A DNA stretch of 64,000 nt from Diploptera punctata (GCA_030220185.1 JASPKZ010007795.1:1204501-1268500), one strand, 5' to 3'. Positions 9,806 through 18,553 are shown, counted from the first letter of the stretch. Translations and numbers: made by a program. The notes: generated by a model not told the origin, from the sequence alone.

Positions 9806-10633
9806 GCATTAGAAGCTGTGAATAAGAGATATCCACCAGAAGAATGGTTACATGTCTACACAGATGGATCTACTGTTGATAACAACTCAGGATCAGGAAT
9901 TACATGTGCATTATTTTTATTATATCAACCAGCAGGATACCACACAATAAATTTTGATGCAGAAGTAACGGCTATTCATATTTCACTCCAAAAATTACTG
10001 TACAGAATAAATAAATTTCAAAATGCTTTCATACTTTCTGATTCTAAGGCAGCAATGTATGCAATAAATTCACACAAAATGAAGTCAATACAAATTAAAG
10101 AGTGCTACAAAATGATTTAATAACTTCAAAAACTACAGAATAGAATTCAATTGCAATGGATACCTGCACATTGTGGAATTGCTGGAAATAAGACTGCTGA
10201 TTTTCTTGCCAAAAAAGGCTCCAATCTAATTCAGAATACTACTAAAAGCTTACCTTTCACATCCATAAAAAGAATAATTAAAAACAAATATAAAATCAAA
10301 CAAAACCAAGACCTATGTAATAAAGCCAAAGACAAAAAATGGAATATTTTAGTAAAGAAGCCAGATATTATTCCAGAAATTCCACGTAAAACTACAGTAG
10401 CAATATTTAGACTGCTTACAGAACATGACTATTTGGCCAAACATTTATATAAAATAGGAATCTACACGAATCCAAATTGTCCTCTATGCAAAAAAAGACG
10501 AAGAAATGAACGAAGAACATCTACAAACCTGTGAAGTATTACCTGTTGGATCCAGCATAGAGAAATATTGGAGAGCAAGAACGCTAATGGCTTCGTTGCC
10601 AAGGCCCAGCCAGCATTTGAAAACAACAACAAC
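9806..10633 (+). mobile_element. LINE fragment with RNase H (I/Jockey-type), 5'-truncated
   Basis: TSD ATAATTTTAATGA at 9793-9805 and 10634-10646. The 3' end carries an (AAC)n tail at 10613-10632. Two frames encode the RNase H domain and C-terminus. It inserted into an older T3-like repeat piece whose two halves (about 9746-9805 and 10634-10675) rejoin when the insertion is removed. Confidence 0.85.
9818..10534 (+). pseudogene. LINE ribonuclease H domain, frame-broken
   Basis: First frame 9818-10120 has HVYTDGSTVDNNSGSGI (catalytic D of TDGS), the AE..AI helix (FDAEVTAIHISL) and LSDSKAAMYAI (catalytic D). The second frame 10151-10534 has WIPAHCGIAGNKTADFLAKK (H and D) and a CPLCKK cysteine cluster. 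A stop or frameshift at 10117-10150 separates them. The order RNase H then CCHC-like tail is that of I, Jockey and R1-like LINEs. The RT is missing. Confidence 0.85.
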
Positions 10634-10688
10634 ATAATTTTAATGACATTAGGTTCTTAATATTAATTTAATAAATTTAGAATTAATT

Positions 10689-10771
10689 TAATATAATAAA
10701 TTTGGGAATTTTTAACATTATGAGGTTTTATTGATAAGAATAAAATGAATCGTGATTCATTTTATTCTTAT
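10689..10771. mobile_element. PLE palindromic insertion, minimal
   Basis: TSD TAGAATTAATT (10678-10688, 10772-10782). Left long arm with a tail (AACATTATGAGGTTTTATTG), then the foldback AATAAGAATAAAATGAATCG against its complement. Same family as the copy at 18028-18195. Confidence 0.75.
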
Positions 10772-10879
10772 TAGAATTAATTATTTTTTTATCTTATTGT
10801 AACGGTTTACCATGCTGTGATTTTGAACTGATGTCACCAACTCATCTTTCTTAAAAAAAAAAATTGAATCGTATATCTC

Positions 10880-11260
10880 TTTTTTGTTGAAACCTGGAAA
10901 ACTAGTAAAATCATAGAAAATAAATTGCAAGTATTTATAAATAGATGTCTAAAGATAATATCAAGAATAAAATGGCCAGAAACATTATCAAATAAAGAAT
11001 TATAGGAAAAAACTAACCAGAAGGAAATTAAAATATAAATTAAAAAGCGAAAATGGAACTGGATAGGACATACATTAAGAAAAGACCATGATTCAATTGA
11101 AAGAATTGCATTGGGTTGGAACCCCCAAGGACATAGAGGAAGAGTCAGACTGAAACAGACATGGAAGAGAATTATCGTTGAAGAAACTGCAAAGGAAGGG
11201 AAAACCTGGAGGAAGGTGAAGAAGTTGGCTCAGATGCTCTGTGGATGCCCTATGCTCCTG
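10880..11260 (+). pseudogene. RTE-type reverse transcriptase C-terminus (family C), degenerate
   Basis: Readable with stops as QVFINRCLKIISRIKWPETL and then KWNWIGHTLRKDHDSI and GWNPQGHRGRVRLKQTW. This is the conserved post-RT region of RTE-like LINEs (the W.GH..R motif followed by GRPR-like residues). The frame is open only from 11111. No TSD found. Confidence 0.75.
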
Positions 11261-11724
11261 ATTGGCGATGATGATATTTTATCTGTTGCTTCTAATGCAG
11301 TTTTTGTCGTTAAAAGATTATTATTTCCATTCATTCACACATTTCTTTGCTACAAGTTATTTTTTTTATCGTTTAATTTCAGAGTAATTTCTTTGATGTT
11401 AATGTATGGACAACTTTTTGAATTGAACTTTTATAGGAAAGAAATCACTATGAGGTTTAATTTAAGATTAAATTAAAATGCTTCATACCTCACCTCATAT
11501 CATATATATAAATATACAGTAAAAGCTGCTTATTTGCAGGGGACATGTTCCGCAAATACCCTGCGAATATGGAATGGTAATTTGTATGGGTATATAGGAG
11601 ATACGTTCAAACGTTCTAAAATAATATTTAATTAATGTTGGGAAGTAAACATTATGAGGTATAATCATTAAAAATCATCGGAGAACATATTGTTTAAATA
11701 ACTCACCTCATAGGATTCATGCTT

Positions 11725-11773
11725 CCATGATATCGCGATTTCAAACATAATCATGTTCATCGTCAGCCATAAC
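11725..11773 (-). ncRNA. Hammerhead ribozyme-like motif in PLE P1, left arm
   Basis: Reverse-complement twin of 12125-12172 with the same core and stems. Because both arms are near-identical, an RNA crossing the junction would fold into one long hairpin rather than two ribozymes. Confidence 0.65.
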
Positions 11774-12124
11774 TCCGACTGTTGAAATTCTTCGGCCGTC
11801 AACTATTCTATTGTCGCCATCTTCAGTGCTGCTATCTATGGTTGAATTTATGAACTTCGAAATCAATGTAATTTCGTTAGGGATATCAAAATTCATTGAT
11901 CTATTTTTGTTTTTCTGAATGTATATTTTTTCCCAAACTGTCAATTCCAAACTGTCAAGTTTGGGAAAAAATATACATTCAGAAAAACAAAAATAGATCA
12001 ATGAATTTTGATATCCCTAACGAAATTACATTGATTTCGAAGTTCATAAATTCAACCATAGATAGCAGCACTGAAGATGGCGACAATAGAATAGTTGACG
12101 GCCGAAGAATTTCAACAGTCGGAG

Positions 12125-12172
12125 TTATGGCTGACGATGAACATGATTATGTTTGAAATCGCGATATCATGG
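12125..12172 (+). ncRNA. Hammerhead ribozyme-like motif in PLE P1, right arm
   Basis: Core CTGACGA (12131-12137), stem II GAACAT/ATGTTT around GATT, then GAAA, a tiny stem III ATCGCGAT, cleavage-site nucleotide A, and stem I TTATGG paired with TCATGG. All core positions except the variable seventh match CUGANGA...GAAA...UH. The mirror copy is at 11725-11773 (-). Confidence 0.7.
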
Positions 12173-12759
12173 AAGCATGAATCCTATGAGGTGAATTATT
12201 TAAACAATATGTTCTCCGATGAGTTCTAAAATAAATTTAAAATTATCAGAATAAAATCAATTAATGAGAGATTTTGAACAATTTCCTCAATTATTACTGT
12301 CACACTTAAGCAAGAGCTTAAAGAACTTAGTAATTTTTACCTGTTTTGCCGCTTTTAAAAGGTCTTTCAATTAAGATTGATATTCAACTGTTAATTCAGT
12401 GATAGAATTCTTTATTTTGTCTTCGGATTTCTTGATGAATTATACAGTTGATTCATTAATATTGAAGCAGTATGATATATTTAATGACTTGCCAATGCAT
12501 AAATGCTCAAGCATTTCTAATTTTACTTTAAGCAGCAACACTACTTTTTTCCGCTTTGGAACCAATTTTCTTTCTTTTTACTCAAGATTATAAATTGGCA
12601 ACAAACCAGAAGAGACACATGGTATTCAATCATAATTATTGCAACGAATGACAAGTTGAAGCAATAAAACAGCAATTATGGCAAAGGTGAAATTTATCAA
12701 CGGACATTTAGTGACAATAAGTTTTGTTTTGAACTTATATAGGAATAAATCACTATGAA

Positions 12760-13025
12760 TATTGTTTATTTTTTATTATTTCACTCACCTCATACTTCAT
12801 AATTCATAGCAGACCCTGGGTTTCTTCACATATTTTGTGACATTGTCAATGCTGCGTCACGTTCACAACTGTTCAGTTGTGAACGTGACGCAGCATTGAC
12901 AATGTCACAAAAGATGTGAAGAAACCCAGGGTCTGCTATGAATTATGAAGTATGAGGTGAGTGAAATAATAAAAAATAAACAATATTAAAAAACCTCATA
13001 GTGTTATTTCCTATCTACATAACTT
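12760..13025. mobile_element. PLE P3, nested in P2
   Basis: TSD AAATCACTATGAA (12747-12759, 13026-13038). A 100 bp foldback (GACCCTGGGTTTCTTCACAT against its complement) meets at about 12868. Tail at right (CTATCTACATAACTT). Same family as 3928-4810 and 53297-54033 but truncated so that no coding part remains. Confidence 0.85.
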
Positions 13026-13137
13026 AAATCACTATGAAGTTTAATTTATGATAAAATCAAATGTTTCCTACCTCTCCTCATTTTAATCTTCTAAGTAGAT
13101 CGTGATTTCGGGTTCATGGCAAATTCATCCTACAAAA

Positions 13138-13184
13138 TGGTACTGAAGACGGGTTTTCCATGAACCTGAAATCATGATCTACTT
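13138..13184 (+). ncRNA. Hammerhead ribozyme-like motif in PLE P2
   Basis: CTGAAGA at 13143-13149, stem II GGGTT/GAACC, GAAA at 13168-13171, stem III ATCATGAT, cleavage nucleotide C, stem I GGTA/TACT. All invariant core bases are present. Confidence 0.7.
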
Positions 13185-13583
13185 AGAAGATCGATATGAG
13201 GAAAGGTAGGAAACATTTGATTTTATCACAAGGTTTGTTTTACTTTGATATTAATTTGTCCATTTGGTTTGATCGCTCTTTGTAAAAGCTGCCTTTATAC
13301 GTGCCTGCAGTAAAAAAAAGTTGCCGATGCATTAATAAAGGATACTAATCCATCTAATATATTGACTGAATCTGCGAATATAGGAACTGTGCTACAATTA
13401 TTTAACCCACGAATAAGAAACTTTTACTGTATATGAGGTGAGGTATGAAACATTTTAATTTAATCTTAACTTTTTGAATACTTAGATGGTTAACTTATAC
13501 AAGTAACCAATCAGACATTCTACTGTTATTTACTGTAACCTAAAAATAAATTATAAAATTACAATAGGAAGTAACATTATGAG

Positions 13584-14474
13584 AGCATGCCATTAAATCT
13601 TTAGAGAATGAGGAAGGCTTACAACTCAATGGTATTAATAAGCTGTTAGTTTATGCTGATGATGTAGTATTGTTGGCCGATAGTGAGGAGATACTAAAGG
13701 ACAACACACACACACTATTGAGTAACACTAAGAAATTAGGACTGGAAGTAAATATCAGTAAAACTAAATATATGGTCACACGTAGAAATTCAGTATATAA
13801 TGGAAATGGACAGCTAATGACAAATGAGGGAAATTTTGAGGAAGTGGCTGAATTCAAATACCTAGGAACAGTAATCACAAATAGGAATGAGATGCACAAA
13901 GGAATTAAACATAGTCTCAATTCTGGAAATGCGTGCATTTATGCCTTGCAGAGACTCTTGATGTCCCAACTCCTTTCAAAAAACGTTAAACTGAAAATAT
14001 ATAAAACAATTATTCTACCAGTTATATTATATGGGTGCGAAACATGGACTCTTACTTTAAGAGAGGAAAGGAGATTACAAGTATTTGAGAATAAAGTACT
14101 TAGGAAAATTTTTGGACCAAAGAGAGATGAACAGACAGGTGAATGGAGAAGACTGCATAACAATGAACTACATGGTCTTTACAGGAAGCCAAATATAATA
14201 AGAACAGTTAAGTCTCGTAGACTGCGATGGGCAGGACATGTTGCACGTATGGGGAATGAAAGACTTGCATGGAAGCTTCTTGTAGGAAAGCCAGAGGGAA
14301 AACGCCCAGTTGGTAGACCAAGAATGAGGTGGGAGAATAACATTAACTATGATTTGAGGGAAGTAGATTATACAGGGAATGATTGGAAAGCATTAGCTCA
14401 GGATAGGGATGTATGGAGAGCTTATGTTCGTGCAGCCATGAACCTACGGGTTCGATAGTGCCAGTGAGTAAGTA
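13584..14474 (+). mobile_element. RTE-A retrotransposon, 5'-truncated, inside a PLE
   Basis: TSD AGTAAC(A/G)TTATGAG (13570-13583, 14475-14488). The target is a PLE tail (GGAAGTAACATTATGAGG). The 3' end has the (AGTA)n tail. Young: the reading frame is open throughout. Confidence 0.9.
13586..14458 (+). CDS. RTE-A reverse transcriptase C-terminal half
   Basis: 291 codons open from the truncation point to the stop at 14458. It contains the catalytic RT motif LLVYADDVVLLAD (YADD), the thumb region with SKTKYMVTRRNSVYNG and YLGTVITNRNEMH, then LYGCETWTL and the RTE C-terminal RLRWAGHVARMGNERLAWKL and RPVGRPRMRW. The fingers and the endonuclease are absent, so the copy is dead on arrival. The ORF is a fragment, not a host gene. 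Confidence 0.9.
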   Translation, partial: HAIKSLENEEGLQLNGINKLLVYADDVVLLADSEEILKDNTHTLLSNTKKLGLEVNISKTKYMVTRRNSVYNGNGQLMTNEGNFEEVAEFKYLGTVITNRNEMHKGIKHSLNSGNACIYALQRLLMSQLLSKNVKLKIYKTIILPVILYGCETWTLTLREERRLQVFENKVLRKIFGPKRDEQTGEWRRLHNNELHGLYRKPNIIRTVKSRRLRWAGHVARMGNERLAWKLLVGKPEGKRPVGRPRMRWENNINYDLREVDYTGNDWKALAQDRDVWRAYVRAAMNLRVR

Positions 14475-14488
14475 AGTAACGTTATGAG

Positions 14489-14600
14489 GTTCTTAATAAA
14501 TAAGATGAATCAGTTGCATCTTACTCATAAATGTTCCAACTTTTATGAGGACTGATGCAACAGACTCACCTCATTTACTAAAAGTAAATACGCTACAGAC
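14489..14600. mobile_element. PLE remainder after the RTE insertion
   Basis: Continues the host PLE tail split at 13583 (GTTCTTAATAAAT onward). Short foldbacks (CAGTTGCATC / GATGCAACAG; TTTTATGAGG) suggest the remaining palindrome. Outer TSD not established. Confidence 0.5.
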
Positions 14601-14770
14601 AAAAAGAATATACCAAGCATTTCCCTGAAAAAAAATCCCCATACAGTAGCTCACTCATTGATATTGCTATCCTCAAAGCAGAAATAGGCATACCGCATAA
14701 AAGAAACAAAATGAACATATTAATTAAAATGAACATTATTGGTCTATTAACATTTATTTTAATTTTGCAG

Positions 14771-14929
14771 AAGGATGTTTTGTGTGATGAGAATGGTTTT
14801 CTGCAAGCAGCGTTAATACGTTTATTGCTGACTGGTTTAAACAGTACAGTTACAAATGATGAAGTTATTGGTGCATCCAGGTTCGACTTATTATTCAAAT
14901 CATGTCCAGCTCTTGTGGTTGCTTCACGA
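14771..14929 (+). CDS. Unidentified gene, exon D
   Basis: A 159 nt, 53-codon exon, phase 0 at both ends, with acceptor TTTTGCAG ending at 14770 and donor GTAAGT at 14930. It reads KDVLCDENGFLQAALIRLLL and ends FKSCPALVVASR. The upstream intron (9618-14770) holds the RNase H LINE fragment, the nested Tigger/PLE stack and an RTE insertion. Confidence 0.72.
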
Positions 14930-15107
14930 GTAAGTAAAACACAATTAATAACATCTCACATGAGTAGATAGAATTGTTTTAAACTGCATTTTTTTCATTT
15001 GGTTCATTACATTTTAACAAAATTAGAGTTTGGAATACAAATTAAATTATCCTTGTTCTTTAAGGTAGAATTTTTTATCACCCACCTCATATTGTTCTTC
15101 TTATTTG

Positions 15108-15156
15108 ACTATAAACTAGTTTCGGAACATAGTTTCTGTTCCATCCTCAGTATCGT
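15108..15156 (-). ncRNA. Hammerhead ribozyme-like motif in PLE G, left arm
   Basis: Complementary copy of 15560-15608, identical core. Confidence 0.7.
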
Positions 15157-15559
15157 CACGACCATTGTTCTGTCGTCCTTCGCTCCTTCCATTGGCTGAC
15201 TGAAAAACCTCGAAACCAGGTCATTCTCACCGGGAATTTCAAAGTTCATCAATTTCTTCTTTTCGCTCTTTTGAATGTAGATCTTTTCCCAAACAGTAAG
15301 TTCTTTTGGTTTTTCTATTTGTTTTAATAATTATTAAAACAAATAGAAACAAAATTTAATAATTATTAATAATTATTAAAACAAATAGAAAAACCAAAAG
15401 AACTTACTGTTTGGGAAAAGATTTACATTCAAAAGAGCGAAAAGAAGAAATTGATGAACTTTGAAATTCCCGGTGAGAATGACCTGGTTTCGAGGTTTTT
15501 CAGTCAGCCAATGGAAGGAGCGAAGGACAGCTCTTCAAGACAAGAGAACAACAGTCATG

Positions 15560-15608
15560 ACGATACTGAGGATGGAACAGAAACTATGTTCCGAAACTAG
15601 TTTATAGT
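15560..15608 (+). ncRNA. Hammerhead ribozyme-like motif in PLE G, right arm
   Basis: CTGAGGA at 15566-15572, stem II GGAAC/GTTCC, GAAA at 15593-15596, stem III AC-TA-GT, cleavage nucleotide T, stem I ACGATA/TATAGT with one G.A mismatch. A very short stem III is the form reported for PLE hammerheads. Confidence 0.75.
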
Positions 15609-15716
15609 CAAATAAGAACAATATGAGGTGAGTGATAAAAAATTCTACCTTAATGAATGTACCTCATAATGAGAATTCCTAAAATAAGTACCCTTGTTCT
15701 GTTGGAAATCTCATTA

Positions 15717-16276
15717 CTGATGTTGAACTGTCATAGGAAAAAATCACAATGAGGTTTAATATAAGATTAAATTAAAATACTTCATACCTCACCTCATATC
15801 TAGTCTTTTAATTATACTGCAGTTTCAAAGCCTTGGCAGCTTCATCTTCGGTAATATCTCATTGACTGGTGTTATGTCGATCAGAAGTACTACTTCTTCT
15901 TCCCTCTTTTGGTGGACCGATAAACCTCTGGATCCAATCAGAATCCGAGGGAATTTCAAAGTTCATAAGTTTTTCTTTCCTGTTTTTTTTTTAAATAGCA
16001 AATTGAATCAAAAACCAGTCTAATTAAATAAATAGAACTCACGATTTGAAAAAAAAAAAAAAAAAAAGGACAGAAAAACTTATGAACTTCAAAATTCCCG
16101 CAGATTCTGATTGGATCCGGAGGTTTATTAGTCCACCAACAGAGGGAAGAAGTAGTTCTTCTGATCGACATAACATCAGTCAACAAGATATTATTGAAGT
16201 GAAGCTGGCAAGGCTTTAAAACTGCAGTATAATTAGAAGACTAAATATGAGGTGAGGTATGAATTATTTTAATTTA
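15717..16276. mobile_element. PLE H, palindrome
   Basis: TSD ATCTCATTA (15708-15716, 16277-16285). Tail on the left (GTCATAGG...ATCACAATGAGG). Arms encode a decayed endonuclease C-terminus (minus frame 15956-16186 and its mirror). The turn is at about 16010-16060, close to an A19 run at 16049-16067. Confidence 0.8.
15811..15856 (-). ncRNA. Degenerate hammerhead-like motif in PLE H
   Basis: Reverse strand: stem I ATTA/TAAT, core CCGAAGA (C instead of the invariant U4), stem II AAGC/GCTT, GAAA, stem III ACTGCAGT, cleavage nucleotide A. The architecture is complete but the U4 change should impair or abolish cleavage. Confidence 0.55.
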
Positions 16277-16295
16277 ATCTCATTAAATAATTATA

Positions 16296-16336
16296 ATTAT
16301 TATTATTATTATTATTATTTATTATTATTATTATTA

Positions 16337-16419
<83 letters not shown>
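16296..16419. repeat. (TTA)n microsatellite
   Basis: Nearly perfect ATT/TTA repeats, about 120 bp. Confidence 0.95.
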
Positions 16420-16473
16420 TTAATCAATTGAGTTGCTGTTTACTTGATGAAAATCCATATTTATTAATTATGT

Positions 16474-16632
16474 GTTATTGTTATTATATTGTTGTTGTTA
16501 TTGTTATTATTGTTGGTATTGTTATTATTATTGTTGTTATTGCTATTATTGTTATTATTATTATTGTTGATATTATTACTGTTATTATTATTATTATTGA
16601 TATTATTACTGTTGTTATTCTTATTTTTGTTG

Positions 16633-16712
<80 letters not shown>
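16474..16712. repeat. Imperfect (TTA/TTG)n microsatellite
   Basis: TTATTG and TTATTA triplets for about 240 bp. Poly-Ile/Tyr/Asn readings across it are artefacts. Confidence 0.95.
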
Positions 16713-16713
<1 letters not shown>

Positions 16714-16939
16714 GATAATAATTTGTCCATTTGGTTTTGAATTCACTCTTTGTAAAAGCCACCTTGGCACATACCTGCAGTAAAAAAAAAAAGTTGCTAA
16801 TGCATTAATAAAGGATACTAATCCTTCTAATATACCGACTGGATCCGCAAATAAAGAAATTTTTAGCTGTGAATACAGGAACTGTGTCGCAATTTTTTAA
16901 CCCATGAATAATGAAAATGTGAATAAGGAGCTTTTACTG
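16713..16939. mobile_element. Tigger/pogo right-end fragment
   Basis: Colinear with the right end of 41117-41945 (CCATTTGGTTTGA, CCTGCAGTAAAAA, ending GGAGCTTTTACTG) and flanked by TA on the right. The left part is missing, replaced by the TTA array. Confidence 0.8.
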
Positions 16940-17018
16940 TATGTTTTAAGACTTTAAGAATTGACCACTTCAATTGAATATTCTTAATTTTTAAATGTTT
17001 TGTTTTGTTCAAAACCAG

Positions 17019-17294
17019 GTTCAAGTTTTAATAGTGCTGCCAATTATTAAAAAATTCAGCAACACCTGTTCTGAATCTACAAGTACATTGAAACATTTAC
17101 TTGAAACCCTTCTTATGATCAGATCAACTTCTCTTGATGTCCCGAGAGATGGTAAGAATACAGTAAGTCATTGGGAATTAGCCTTGGATATGTGGCTTGA
17201 ACACAAAACCAGTCATGTCTCAGATCCTCAAGTTAGTAAATGGATATTCTTTTATAACATTCTACAACTTGGTACCCAATTACAGAAAGGGATT
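17019..17294 (+). CDS. Unidentified gene, exon E
   Basis: A 276 nt, 92-codon exon, phase 0 at both ends. The acceptor AACCAG ends at 17018 and the donor GTAAGT starts at 17295. It begins VQVLIVLPIIKKF, contains SHWELALDMWLEHKTSHVSD and ends QLQKGI. It lies 79 bp after the end of a Tigger right-end fragment. Confidence 0.72.
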
Positions 17295-17373
17295 GTAAGT
17301 TGCAATTTTGAGAAAGAAAGTTTATCATTTTGTTATTGTGATGTGGAGTTGATCTCAGTTAATAAAATAACAG

Positions 17374-17847
17374 CTAAACCTGGAAATTGAGAAAGATATT
17401 TCTGTAGTTGATACTTTAGACTTAATTTCACATGAGAAATATTTACCAATCTGTGGTATATCTGAGATGTCATTGAATTTATTAAGTGTTGCAGGACTGC
17501 TACTGCTTTTGCAATACAATACAGTCAAAAGTAATGAAACAAATAAATTCTTGTGTTCTTCATCAAGTGCTACAAAACTTTGTAAAGCTTTGTTATCTTG
17601 TTTTACCAAGTGGATAAAGGCTGAGCCTCCTTTTAAAAAGTATTCACTAACAAGAGAAAATCAAAAACATTTATCCCCATTGTTAAATGCAGATTTGTTA
17701 ATGACAACAAGATCTTTGTTATATGTTGTGTTGAATACAATAATTCTGAAACAATCTGTAACAGTTCCAACAATATATTTTGAAGGAATTGGTGATTCAG
17801 TTATAGATCATATTTTTTATATCATAAACCCCAGAGTGATCCTGTGA
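17374..17847 (+). CDS. Unidentified gene, terminal coding exon F with stop
   Basis: Acceptor AATAACAG ends at 17373 after a short 79 bp intron. 157 codons follow in the same frame and stop TGA at 17845-17847. It starts LNLEIEKDISVVDTLDLI and includes MSLNLLSVAGLLLLLQYNTV, a strongly hydrophobic helix that is either a solenoid helix or, less likely, a membrane segment. A poly(A) signal is not obvious; a PLE palindrome begins at 18028, so the 3' UTR probably ends before or inside it. Confidence 0.7.
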   Translation, partial: LNLEIEKDISVVDTLDLISHEKYLPICGISEMSLNLLSVAGLLLLLQYNTVKSNETNKFLCSSSSATKLCKALLSCFTKWIKAEPPFKKYSLTRENQKHLSPLLNADLLMTTRSLLYVVLNTIILKQSVTVPTIYFEGIGDSVIDHIFYIINPRVIL

Positions 17848-18027
17848 AATATGAATCAATCTGTGGGGTTTGTTCTTGTTTCCTATCATTGAGAGGTGCA
17901 AAGCCTCACTAGTTTCTTGCTCTAGTGATTTTGATAGTAGTTCAGTTAATTTCAGTTATGAGTTATTTTTATATCTAGTATAGCTTCATTTTCAATATTT
18001 ATTATTCTTTTTAACATTACTTTATGA

Positions 18028-18195
18028 TAATTAAATGAATCGTGATTTTTTCTTACCTCATGCTTCTATGTTTTTTATTTTATTTTATTTTTTTAAAAAA
18101 AAACATAGAAGTATGAGGTAAGAAGAAATCACGATTCATTTAATTATTATTAATTGAACCTCATAATGTTAAAAATTCCCAAATTTAATATATAA
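18028..18195. mobile_element. PLE I, palindromic insertion
   Basis: TSD ATTACTTTATGA (18016-18027, 18196-18207). Arms of about 60 bp around a T/A-rich turn at 18070-18105. Right tail GAACCTCATAATGTT, then AATTCCCAAATTTAATAT. Confidence 0.85.
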
Positions 18196-18209
18196 ATTAC
18201 TTTATGAAG

Positions 18210-18540
18210 CTATACTAGCTATAAAAAAAGTTAAAATCCCACTAAAATGACTTCTTGAATAAGAAGCTGCTAGAATGTGTGTAGAACAAAAGTTATTGAC
18301 TTCAAGCGCATATGATTTATATAAGTAAGAGAAAAAATTTTGTCTAAATCAGGAGCCTAGATAGCTTAATGGATAAAAGCGCTGGTATGAAAAACCAGAG
18401 ATTCTGGGTTCAAATCCCTGTTTAGGCAAAAAAGTTTCTCTTAAATATTAATTTGTCCTTTAATGTAAATGACAGATTTAATATAAAAACATTGAAAATA
18501 TAAACTTTACTAGCTATAAAATAATGTTAAAAAATTAATA
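18210..18540 (+). mobile_element. T4 tRNA-like repeat (Phe-like core)
   Basis: Same unit plan as T1-T3 (AAGAAGCTGC upstream, AAGTTTCTCTTAAAT downstream) with a different core at 18355-18427: acceptor GCCTAGA/TTTAGGC, anticodon stem CTGGT/ACCAG, loop ATGAAAA, which would read anticodon GAA (phenylalanine), and T-arm TGGGTTCAAATCCC. This core is the closest to a true tRNA in the window and hints that T-family cores descend from tRNA-Phe. Confidence 0.75.
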
Positions 18541-18553
18541 AACAGTGAATAAG

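Larger units (their letters stand above)
11625..12222. mobile_element. PLE P1, near-perfect palindrome of about 600 bp
   Basis: TSD GTTCTAAAATAA (11613-11624, 12223-12234). Both arms encode the same 67-residue C-terminus of the GIY-YIG protein, with WEKIYIQKNKNRSMNFDIPN and ADDEHDYV (11741-11940 on minus, 11956-12156 on plus). The left edge has the one-sided tail (GGGAAGTAAACATTATGAGG). Junction at about 11941-11956. Each arm carries a hammerhead-like core. Confidence 0.9.
12731..13229. mobile_element. PLE P2, palindrome hosting PLE P3
   Basis: Imperfect TSD AAG(T/G)TTTGTTTT (12719-12730, 13230-13241), verified against the intact Tigger copy at 41.7 kb (AAGGTTTGTTTT). Left tail GAACTTATATAGG; arms around CATGATCTACTTAGAAG. 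P3 (12760-13025) lies in the tail. Confidence 0.8.
11517..13429. mobile_element. Tigger/pogo-like DNA transposon, itself hit by three PLEs
   Basis: Termini CAGTAAAAGCTGCTTATT and AGAAACTTTTACTG, flanked by TA. Internal sequence is colinear with the shorter copy at 41117-41945 (for example CCATTTGGTTTGA, GTGCCTGCAGTAAAAAAAG). A relic of the transposase HTH frame is at 12399-12593 in complement. PLE insertions P1 (11625-12222), P2 (12731-13229) and P3 (inside P2) account for the extra length. Confidence 0.85.
11424..13468. mobile_element. PLE P0, palindrome interrupted by a Tigger element
   Basis: TSD ACTTTTTGAAT at 11413-11423 and 13469-13479. The left arm (GAACTTTTATAGG, ATCACTATGAGG, then TTTAATTTAAGATTAAATT) folds onto the right arm (13432-13468, GAGGTGAGGTATGAAACATT). 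Between the arms sits a complete Tigger element (11517-13429). Confidence 0.85.
15060..15691. mobile_element. PLE G, palindrome of about 630 bp
   Basis: TSD CCTTGTTCT (15051-15059, 15692-15700). Arms meet at about 15330-15345 with a short AATAATTATT repeat at the turn. The right end has the one-sided tail (ATGAATGTACCTCATAATG, ending AAATAAGTA). Both arms encode the PLE C-terminus (KPKELTVWEKIYIQKSEKKK). The copy at 39750-39848 ends its short arm at the same nucleotide. Confidence 0.88.

Noticed and set aside
16428..16740. Long ORFs of poly-Ile/Val, poly-Leu and poly-Asn on both strands
   Set aside because: They are translations of the TTA/TTG microsatellite.
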